Source: Streptomyces sp. A012304
GTDB taxonomy: Bacteria > Actinomycetota > Actinomycetes > Streptomycetales > Streptomycetaceae
Direction: 5' to 3'
DNA: 64,000 nt
Assembly: GCF_026008495.1 (NCBI RefSeq)
Contig: NZ_BQUN01000098.1
Coordinates: forward strand, 159,541-223,540
The position numbers and the translations under genes were made by a program. Under the pieces are notes generated by a model, which worked only from the letters and a program-made list of their open reading frames with translations, ran no database searches and was not told the origin of the DNA. Shown here piece by piece: positions 58,549-64,000 of the stretch; position 1 is the first letter of the stretch, and every line of letters starts with the position of its first letter.

Positions 58549-58602
58549 CTTGAGCCGTAGCTCTTGAGCGGGAGCTCTTGAGCCGTAGCTCTTGAACCGA
58601 GG
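58549..58602. repeat. 14-bp tandem repeat after rpsA
   Basis: CTTGAGCCGTAGCT-like units start at 58549, 58563, 58577 and 58591. Copies 1 and 3 are identical; copies 2 and 4 differ at a few positions. The array ends at the rpsA terminator stem. Confidence 0.85.
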
Positions 58603-58630
58603 GCCCGCACCTTTCGAGGTGCGGGCTCTC
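58599..58630 (+). terminator. Terminator of rpsA
   Basis: A 14-bp stem (58599-58612 with 58617-58630, one G-T pair) with a TTCG tetraloop. Confidence 0.88.
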
Positions 58631-58707
58631 GGCGTTGCCGCACATGGCCGGGAATGCCCATGCCCCCACGCGCGTTGTGCAGTACGAACACGAGGGGAGC
58701 GGTCCAA

Positions 58708-59646
58708 GTGCTTGATCCGCAGGGTTTGTACGCATGGGAGCCGAAGGGGCTGGCCGTCGTCGACATGGCGCTGGCCCAGGAGTCGGCCGGACTTGTCATG
58801 CTCTACCACTTCGACGGATACATCGACGCGGGTGAGACCGGCGACCAGATCGTCGACCGGCTCCTCGACTCGCTGCCCCACCAGGTCGTCGCCCGCTTCG
58901 ACCACGACCGGCTGGTCGACTACCGCGCCCGGCGTCCGCTGCTCACCTTCAAGCGCGACCGGTGGACCGACTACGAAGAGCCCGCCATCGAGGTGCGGCT
59001 CGTACAGGACGCCACCGGAGCGCCGTTCCTGCTGCTGTCCGGCCCCGAGCCGGACGTCGAGTGGGAACGCTTCGCCGCCGCCGTACGGCAGATCGTGGAA
59101 CGGCTCGGCGTCCGCCTGTCGGTGAACTTCCACGGCATCCCCATGGGCGTCCCGCACACCCGCCCCGTCGGCATCACCCCGCACGGCAACCGCACGGACC
59201 TCGTCCCGGTCCACCGCAGCCCCTTTGACGAGGCACAGGTCCCCGGCAGCGCCGAGGCGCTCATCGAGTACCGCCTCATGGACGCCGGCCACGACGTCCT
59301 GGGCGTCGCCGCCCACGTCCCGCACTACATCGCCCGCTCCGCCTACCCGGACGCCGCCCTGACCGTCCTGGAGGCCATCACGGCCGCGACGGGACTGGTG
59401 CTGCCCGGCGTCGCACACGCCCTGCGCACCGACGCGCACCGCACCCAGACCGAGATCGACCGCCAGATCCAGCAGGGCGACGAGGAACTCACCGCCCTCG
59501 TCCAGGGACTCGAGCACCAGTACGACGCCGCCGCGGGCGCCGAGACCCGCGGCAACATGCTCGCCGAACCGACGGACATCCCGTCGGCGGACGAGATCGG
59601 GCGGGAGTTCGAAAAGTTCCTGGCGGAGCGGGAGGGCGAGGGCTGA
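58708..59646 (+). CDS. PAC2 family protein
   Basis: The 312-residue protein matches the PAC2 family (proteasome assembly chaperone 2-like), common in actinobacteria: LVMLYHFDGYIDAGETGDQIVDRLL, then the central LLLSGPEPDVEWERFAAAV and a conserved VNFHGIPMGVPHTRPVGITPHGN. The C-terminus is helical (GNMLAEPTDIPSADEIGREFEKFLAE). GTG 58708 was chosen over upstream ATGs because GAGGGGAG lies about 10 nt before it and the conserved LDPQGLYAWEP opening begins there. Its molecular role in Streptomyces is unknown. Confidence 0.87.
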   Translation: MLDPQGLYAWEPKGLAVVDMALAQESAGLVMLYHFDGYIDAGETGDQIVDRLLDSLPHQVVARFDHDRLVDYRARRPLLTFKRDRWTDYEEPAIEVRLVQDATGAPFLLLSGPEPDVEWERFAAAVRQIVERLGVRLSVNFHGIPMGVPHTRPVGITPHGNRTDLVPVHRSPFDEAQVPGSAEALIEYRLMDAGHDVLGVAAHVPHYIARSAYPDAALTVLEAITAATGLVLPGVAHALRTDAHRTQTEIDRQIQQGDEELTALVQGLEHQYDAAAGAETRGNMLAEPTDIPSADEIGREFEKFLAEREGEG

Positions 59647-59760
59647 GCCCTTCCGGGGCGGAAGGGGGAGAGCTGAGCACTTCCGGATCCGCCCGGTGCG
59701 CCCGGTGCGCTGTCGGGGGCATGGGGGGTATGGCCGGGGGTATGGCCTAAGCTTCCGGTC

Positions 59761-60390
59761 ATGCTGAGCGTAGGCCTGACCGGCGGCATCGGCGCCGGCA
59801 AGAGCGAGGTGTCGCGGCTGCTCGTCGCGTGCGGGGCCGTCCTGATCGACGCCGACCGCATCGCCCGTGAGGTCGTGGCGCCCGGCACGCCGGGCCTCGC
59901 GGCGGTCGTCGAAACCTTCGGCGAGACCGTGCTCACCGAGGACGGCAGCCTCGACCGCCCCCGTCTGGGCTCCATCGTCTTCGCCGACCCGGAGAAGCTC
60001 GCCCTCCTCAACGCCATCGTGCACCCGCTGGTCGGCGCCCGCTCCCGCGAGCTGGAGGCCGGCGCCCCCGCCGACGCCGTCGTCGTCCACGACGTGCCGC
60101 TCCTCACCGAGAACGGCCTCGCGCCCCTCTACGACGTGGTCGTGGTCGTCGACGCCGCCCCCGAGACCCAGCTGCACCGGCTCGTCCACCTGCGCGGCAT
60201 GACCGAGGACGACGCACGCGCGCGGATGGCGGCACAGGCCACCCGCGAGCAGCGCCGGGAGATCGCGGACATCGTGATCGACAACGACGTGCCGCTGGCC
60301 GAGCTGGAGCAGCGCGTGAAGGACGTGTGGGCGGAGCTGGCGCGGCGGGCACACGAGCCCCGGGAGTCCCAGGAATCGCCGGGGGAATAG
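59761..60390 (+). CDS. coaE: Dephospho-CoA kinase
   Basis: The 209-residue enzyme phosphorylates dephospho-CoA in the last step of CoA synthesis. It has the P-loop GLTGGIGAGKSEVSRLL, the LIDADRIAREVV substrate motif, and the VVHDVPLLTENGLAPLYDVVVVVDA strand. The usual extra C-terminal domain (GrpB-like in mycobacteria) is absent. TAAGCT ends 7 nt before the ATG with no ribosome binding site, again suggesting a leaderless mRNA. The rpsA-coaE neighbourhood is typical of actinobacteria. Confidence 0.95.
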   Translation: MLSVGLTGGIGAGKSEVSRLLVACGAVLIDADRIAREVVAPGTPGLAAVVETFGETVLTEDGSLDRPRLGSIVFADPEKLALLNAIVHPLVGARSRELEAGAPADAVVVHDVPLLTENGLAPLYDVVVVVDAAPETQLHRLVHLRGMTEDDARARMAAQATREQRREIADIVIDNDVPLAELEQRVKDVWAELARRAHEPRESQESPGE

Positions 60391-60440
60391 CGGCCCCCGT
60401 CGCGCGCGTTGAACGCGTCCAGCAAGGGAAGGATTTTTCC

Positions 60441-60821
60441 GTGCCCGAAACCAGCGGTTCGACCGGACGTACTCCTGAGACGCACGTCATCGACTTCCGT
60501 GCCGCGGAGCAACTGCTCGCCGCACGGGACCCGCGGGGCGCGGTGAAGCTGCTCGACGGCGTCATCGCCGCGCACCCCGAGAACACCGCCGCCCGCCTGC
60601 TGCGCGCGCGTGCCTTCTTCGCGGCCGCGCAACTGCGACCCGCCGAACTGGAGTTCACGATCGTCCTGGAGCGCGAGCCGGACAACGCGTTCGCACACTT
60701 CGCGCTCGCCCGGACCTATGAGCGGCAGGGGCGCGGCGACCAGGCCAAGCGCCACTTCCGCCTGGCGGCCGCGCTGGACCCGAACCCGCAGTACCTGAAG
60801 GCGGCACGGTTCGACTCGTGA
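60441..60821 (+). CDS. Tetratricopeptide repeat protein
   Basis: The 126-residue protein consists of about three TPR helix pairs (DFRAAEQLLAARDPRGAVKLLDGVIAAHPENTAARLLRARAFFAAAQLRPAELEF and AFAHFALARTYERQGRGDQAKRHFRLAAALDPN). Such domains mediate protein contacts. GTG 60441 has AAGGA 8 nt upstream. It follows coaE by 50 bp and may share its transcript. No partner is evident. The stop codon lies inside a degenerate 30-bp repeat array. Confidence 0.85.
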   Translation: MPETSGSTGRTPETHVIDFRAAEQLLAARDPRGAVKLLDGVIAAHPENTAARLLRARAFFAAAQLRPAELEFTIVLEREPDNAFAHFALARTYERQGRGDQAKRHFRLAAALDPNPQYLKAARFDS

Positions 60822-60946
60822 GCACCGCCGGCGACCCGTTCGGCTCGTGAGCGACGGTCGGCGACTTGGTCGACTGCCGGCGGCCTGATCGACTCATGAG
60901 CGACCGCCGACGACCCGGTCGGACATGGATGACCGTCGCCGACCGC
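60811..60946. repeat. Degenerate ~30-bp tandem repeat spanning the TPR gene stop codon
   Basis: Units starting TCG(A/G)CTCGTGAGC-like begin at 60811, 60840, 60870 (shortened), 60889 and 60919. They share GACT(C)GTGAGCGAC and a CGCCG(A/G)CGACCCGG half. The array contains the stop of the upstream gene. Confidence 0.65.
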
Positions 60947-60962
60947 GTGCGAGCGCCGGGCC

Positions 60963-61229
60963 TCAGGCGCGGGGGCGCTGCGGCGGTTCGTACGGGGGGA
61001 TGTCACGACCCGGCTGGTAGTGCGGGCCCTGCCGGATGTGGCGGAGGATCATGGCCAGGTCGACGGTGACGACGAGCCACAGTGCCGCGCAGGCGGCCGC
61101 CCAGCCGGGACGCCCGGCGATGGCGAACGCGGCCGTGCCGAAGACCGCCCAGATCAGTCCCCACACGGCCAGCCAGAAACGGACCCGCAGCACACTGCGC
61201 GCCGTCCTCGGCTCACTGCCGGTACGCAT
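60963..61229 (-). CDS. DUF6343 family small membrane protein
   Basis: The 88-residue protein begins MRTGSEPRTARSVLRVRFWL and has two membrane helices (WLAVWGLIWAVFGTAAFAIAG and WAAACAALWLVVTVDLAMILRHI), then a polar tail ending PYEPPQRPRA. It resembles a common streptomycete family listed as DUF6343. AAGGAG lies 11 nt before the ATG; GTG codons just downstream of AAGGAG are alternatives. Function unknown. Confidence 0.75.
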   Translation of the reverse strand: MRTGSEPRTARSVLRVRFWLAVWGLIWAVFGTAAFAIAGRPGWAAACAALWLVVTVDLAMILRHIRQGPHYQPGRDIPPYEPPQRPRA

Positions 61230-61423
61230 TCGGATCACCACTCCTTCTTGCAACGTACTCTTCGGCCGAGATCGAGTCGAGGACGGGCCGCCGGGTCAGG
61301 ATTCATCGATTTTGTCCGTGCATGGGCAGAGTGAACGTCAGCGCTGTCGCTCGAACGGGTGAACTGGCCGGGGGAGGGGGACGGCCCGGAGGGGCGGTTC
61401 GTTCGACGGACATGAGGCTTGAA

Positions 61424-62125
61424 ATGCGAGAGGGATACGAGGGCACGGGCCCCGGTGCGATCACCCCGGACGGCTGCGCGGTCGAGCTCTACAGCCGCAT
61501 GCCCGTGATGGACGAGCCGGACATCATCTCGGCGGCGGTGCCCGCCGGCGCGCACATCCTGGAGCTGGGCAGCGGTGTGGGGCGGGTGACCCACGCCCTC
61601 GTGGAGCGGGGATTCACGGTCACGGCGGTGGACGAGTCCGCCGAGATGCTCGAGCGTGTCCGCGGCGCCCGCACCATATGCAGCCCGATCGAGGCCCTCG
61701 ACCTGGGCGGCGAGACGTTCGACGTGGTGATGCTCGCGTCGTTCCTGGTCCACAGCGGTGATGTCGAGGTGCGGCGCGGCATGCTGCGCACCTGCGCACG
61801 GCATGTCACCGAGGGAGGATGCGTACTGATCCAGCGAGAGGGAGCCGACTACCACACGAACGTGCCGCGCGAACGAGTCGATCCGAGCGGCTTCACGGTG
61901 CGGATACTGTCGGCGGATCCGCAGGGCGACGGCGTCCACTCGGTGCACGTGGAGTACGTGTTCCCGGACGCGGTATGGACCCAGACGTTCCGCTCGCGGC
62001 CGCTGACCGACCAGCAGTTCGAGGAGGCGTTGGCGGAGGCGGGGCTGAGAGTGGACCGGTATCTGACGGAAGATCGGGTCTGGGTGAGAGTGGTGCCGGC
62101 GGGGGAGGTGCCGCAAGGGGAGTAG
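61424..62125 (+). CDS. SAM-dependent methyltransferase
   Basis: The 233-residue protein is a class I methyltransferase: SAM-binding ILELGSGVGRVTHALVERG, the acidic loop VTAVDESAEMLERV, and FDVVMLASFLVHSGD. The N-terminus MREGYEGTGPGAITPDGCAVELY is shared with several streptomycete methyltransferases of unknown substrate. ATG 61424 was chosen because GAGG lies 6 nt upstream; ATG 61412 is possible. It is transcribed away from DUF6343. A 201-bp gap with no clear features follows. Confidence 0.82.
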   Translation: MREGYEGTGPGAITPDGCAVELYSRMPVMDEPDIISAAVPAGAHILELGSGVGRVTHALVERGFTVTAVDESAEMLERVRGARTICSPIEALDLGGETFDVVMLASFLVHSGDVEVRRGMLRTCARHVTEGGCVLIQREGADYHTNVPRERVDPSGFTVRILSADPQGDGVHSVHVEYVFPDAVWTQTFRSRPLTDQQFEEALAEAGLRVDRYLTEDRVWVRVVPAGEVPQGE

Positions 62126-62326
62126 GAGCCGCGGGGGACCTGGACCCGGGACGGGGCGAACAGGTGTCGCGGAGGAACAGGAACCGGAGGGAGCGGATGC
62201 CGGTGACGGAGTAGGGGATAAGAAGTCGGCACGAGGACGGGAACAGTTCGGCCGGCGGCGATGAGTTGCGGGGCGTGGGGCGGTCTACCACCACGACACC
62301 ACGGACCGATTCCCCGGGAGACACCC

Positions 62327-62833
62327 ATGTCCGAGACCGCCGCTTCCGCCGCCTCTCCGCTCTCGACCGCGACCCCCATCCCCACCTCTGCCTCCACCTC
62401 CACCTCCAGCTCCGCATCCGCCTCCCGCTCCTCCTCCGGAACCGCGCGAGGCCGTCGGGCGCGTGTCGCCCTGCGGTCCGTGCAGGTGCTGCTCGCGCTG
62501 TTCTACGGGATCGCGAGCGCGCTGCCGAAGCTGATCGCGCACCCCTCGGCGTCCGAGGGCTTCGACAAGATGGGCTGGGGCAGCGCGGGGATGTACCTCA
62601 TCGGCGTTCTCGAACTCGCCGGTGCTATCGCGCTGTTGGTGCCGGTGCTCCAGTCGGTGGCGGCGATGGCGCTCGGCGCGCTCATGGTGGGCGCGTTCGT
62701 CGTCCAGGTCGTCGTCTTCGACGGGCAGAACGCGGCGACCCCGCTCATCCTGCTGATCCCCCTGACGCTCATCGCCTGGGCGCGGCGGAGGTCCACCGCG
62801 GAGCTGCTGCGGCTGCTGCGGCGCGGGGCGTGA
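62327..62833 (+). CDS. DoxX family membrane protein
   Basis: The 168-residue protein has a Ser/Thr/Ala-rich N-terminal tail (residues 2-37) and then a DoxX-type domain of four helices: VALRSVQVLLALFYGIASALPKLIAHPSASEGFDKMGWG, GMYLIGVLELAGAIALLVPVL, AAMALGALMVGAFVVQVVVF and LILLIPLTLIAWAR. The long low-complexity N-terminus is unusual. GGGAG precedes the ATG. DoxX proteins have been linked to redox and membrane quinone functions, but the role here is unknown. Confidence 0.85.
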   Translation: MSETAASAASPLSTATPIPTSASTSTSSSASASRSSSGTARGRRARVALRSVQVLLALFYGIASALPKLIAHPSASEGFDKMGWGSAGMYLIGVLELAGAIALLVPVLQSVAAMALGALMVGAFVVQVVVFDGQNAATPLILLIPLTLIAWARRRSTAELLRLLRRGA

Positions 62834-62963
62834 CGCGGCGGTACGACGGGTCCGCGTGCAGCAAGGCAAGGCCTGGGTGTTGCGGGACATGACGTGGTGG
62901 CACAGGCCGACGCCGGTGAAACCGTGGTGCGTCGACGGACAGAGGTCGGGTAGCGTGCGGGCC

Positions 62964-63029
62964 ATGTCGAGTCCTGAGTCAGACAAGGTGGGGGCTTTCG
63001 GTCACGCCGTCAGCCCCCACGATCACTGA
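62964..63029 (+). CDS. Candidate 21-residue leader peptide of the MFS exporter
   Basis: The frame reads MSSPESDKVGAFGHAVSPHD plus one residue and a stop. A TAGCGT hexamer ends 7 nt before the ATG, fitting a leaderless transcript. The first residues resemble, from memory, the MSTSKNADK leader of cmlA, which stalls the ribosome under chloramphenicol. A 9-bp stem (62988-62996 with 63012-63020) lies inside the frame. Confidence 0.45.
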   Translation: MSSPESDKVGAFGHAVSPHDH

Positions 63030-63059
63030 GCTCGTAGCCCTGTCGTCGCGCCGCGTTCT

Positions 63060-63141
63060 GCGGTCGGACGAGTGTGTTCCTGGGGCTGGCCGCGGTGACG
63101 AGATGACCTTCTCGTGCTTCTCCTCGTCTCGGAGCCACTCG
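63060..63141 (+). promoter_or_regulatory. Candidate translational attenuator before the MFS exporter
   Basis: The Shine-Dalgarno GGAG (63131-63134) can pair with CTCC (63120-63123). GACGAG (63097-63102) can pair either with CTCGTC (63123-63128) or, as ACGAG, with CTCGT (63111-63115), so alternative folds exist. This is the pattern of drug-induced ribosome-stalling control. Confidence 0.4.
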
Positions 63142-64000
63142 ATGCCTCTTCCCCTGTACCTGCTTGCCTTGGCGGTCTTCGCCATGGGCACCTCGGAGTT
63201 CATGCTCGCCGGCCTCTTGCCGGACATCGCCTCGGATCTCGACGTCACAGTCGGGACGGCAGGCGTACTCACCTCGGCCTTCGCGATCGGCATGATCGTC
63301 GGCGCGCCCCTGGTGGCCGCGCTGGCCCGCAACTGGCCCAGGCGCTCGAGCCTTCTCGGGTTCGTCCTCGCTTTCGCGGCAGCTCACGCCGTGGGAGCCA
63401 TCACCACGAGCTTCCCGGTCCTGTTCGCCACCCGGGTCGTAGCCGCGCTCGCGAACGCGGGGTTCCTCGCGGTCGCCCTGACGGCTGCCGCCAGGCTGGT
63501 GCCCGCCGACCAGAAAGGACGTGCGCTGGCCGTGCTGCTGTCAGGCACGACGGTGGCCACGATCGCCGGTGTCCCTGGCGGGTCGGTACTCGGCACGTTG
63601 CTCGGCTGGCGGGCCACGTTCTGGGCTGTCGCCGCTCTCTGCCTGCCCGCAGCCCTCGGCATCCTGAAGGCGATCCCGGCGGGACGTGCGAAGGAAGAGG
63701 CGGCTGGTGGGCCGACCTTGCGAGCGGAGTTCGCCCAGCTCGCAAGGCCGCGGTTGCTGCTGGTGATGCTGCTCGGCGCGCTGGTGAACTCGGCAACCTT
63801 CGCAAGCTTCACCTTCCTGGCCCCCGTCGTGACCGACACCGCCGGGCTGGGCGAGCTGTGGATCTCCGTGGCTCTGGTGCTCTTCGGTGCCGGTTCCCTC
63901 GTCGGCGTCACCGTCGCCGGACGGCTGTCCGACCAGCGCCCCGCGCTGGTTCTCACAGTCGGTGGTCCGCTGCTGCTCATCGGCTGGCCGGCCCCGGCCG
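63142..64000 (+). CDS. Chloramphenicol-exporter-like MFS transporter (Cmx/CmlR type), 5' part
   Basis: About 286 residues are visible before the right edge. The protein starts MPLPLYLLALAVFAMGTSEF and is a 12-helix major facilitator of the DHA1 drug-exporter group. The MLAGLLPDIASDLDVTVGTAG, GAPLVAALARNWPRRSSLLG and LLSGTTVATIAGVPGGSVLG segments closely resemble Cmx/CmlR chloramphenicol exporters. GGAG precedes the ATG by 7 nt. Upstream lies a short leader frame with hairpins, fitting inducible expression. The drug range cannot be told from sequence. Confidence 0.85.
   Translation, partial: MPLPLYLLALAVFAMGTSEFMLAGLLPDIASDLDVTVGTAGVLTSAFAIGMIVGAPLVAALARNWPRRSSLLGFVLAFAAAHAVGAITTSFPVLFATRVVAALANAGFLAVALTAAARLVPADQKGRALAVLLSGTTVATIAGVPGGSVLGTLLGWRATFWAVAALCLPAALGILKAIPAGRAKEEAAGGPTLRAEFAQLARPRLLLVMLLGALVNSATFASFTFLAPVVTDTAGLGELWISVALVLFGAGSLVGVTVAGRLSDQRPALVLTVGGPLLLIGWPAPA

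Overview
The window is chromosomal DNA from a Streptomyces or very close relative. Support comes from the very high GC content, the C/G-rich third codon positions, frequent GTG starts with GGAGG ribosome binding sites, and marker genes typical of streptomycetes (gltB-gltD, pyk, the ANTAR regulator pdtaR next to a branched-chain amino acid ABC transporter, polA, rpsA, coaE). I could not search databases; all identities come from motifs, lengths, gene order and recall.

Layout. 1-2.4 kb: the N-terminus of an unknown protein, an ADP-ribosylglycohydrolase and a VIT/CCC1 metal transporter with an iron-box-like site upstream. 2.8-9.7 kb: glutamate synthase (gltB-gltD, 8-bp overlap) and a von Willebrand A protein. 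9.7-19.7 kb: an eleven-gene block in two divergent pairs of transcription units. It contains a FadE31/FadE32-like acyl-CoA dehydrogenase pair, ipdF, kstR2, fadA6, ipdC, ipdB, ipdA, echA20 and two SDR genes. From ipdF onward its order and orientations match, from memory, the Mycobacterium tuberculosis HIP (steroid C/D-ring) locus, and both divergent promoter gaps carry the same KstR2-like operator. 19.7-23.9 kb: a zinc-protease-like protein, chorismate mutase and aminopeptidase N.

23.9-27.3 kb: an accessory cassette. A consensus promoter drives a roughly 270-nt hairpin-rich leader, then a DUF3800 gene whose only sensible start codon is ATC, a terminator, and a 743-residue unknown protein. DUF3800 genes are known to sit beside uncharacterised structured RNAs, so this is my best candidate for an undescribed system. 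27.3-30.6 kb: a two-gene decarboxylase plus lysine/ornithine N-hydroxylase operon without a siderophore synthetase. 30.7-35.1 kb: a Tat-exported 5'-nucleotidase family protein, a SIMPL-domain protein, pyruvate kinase and a tRNA with a CAA (Leu) anticodon but a short variable loop.

35.2-41.7 kb: pdtaR and, convergent to it, a complete livKHMGF transporter. 42-46 kb: two small exported proteins, a thioesterase and an FdhF/YdeP-type molybdenum oxidoreductase. 46.2-60.8 kb: polA, DUF4184, a secreted lytic transglycosylase, a small membrane peptide, DUF3068, hrpB, a methyltransferase (also apparently ATC-started), rpsA with a consensus promoter, PAC2, coaE and a TPR protein. 61-64 kb: DUF6343, a methyltransferase, DoxX, and the start of a chloramphenicol-exporter-like MFS gene preceded by a leader peptide and competing hairpins. 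The MFS gene runs off the right edge. Several intergenic gaps hold short degenerate tandem repeats (periods 14, about 30, 41 and 45 bp), and many genes end in long perfect hairpins.
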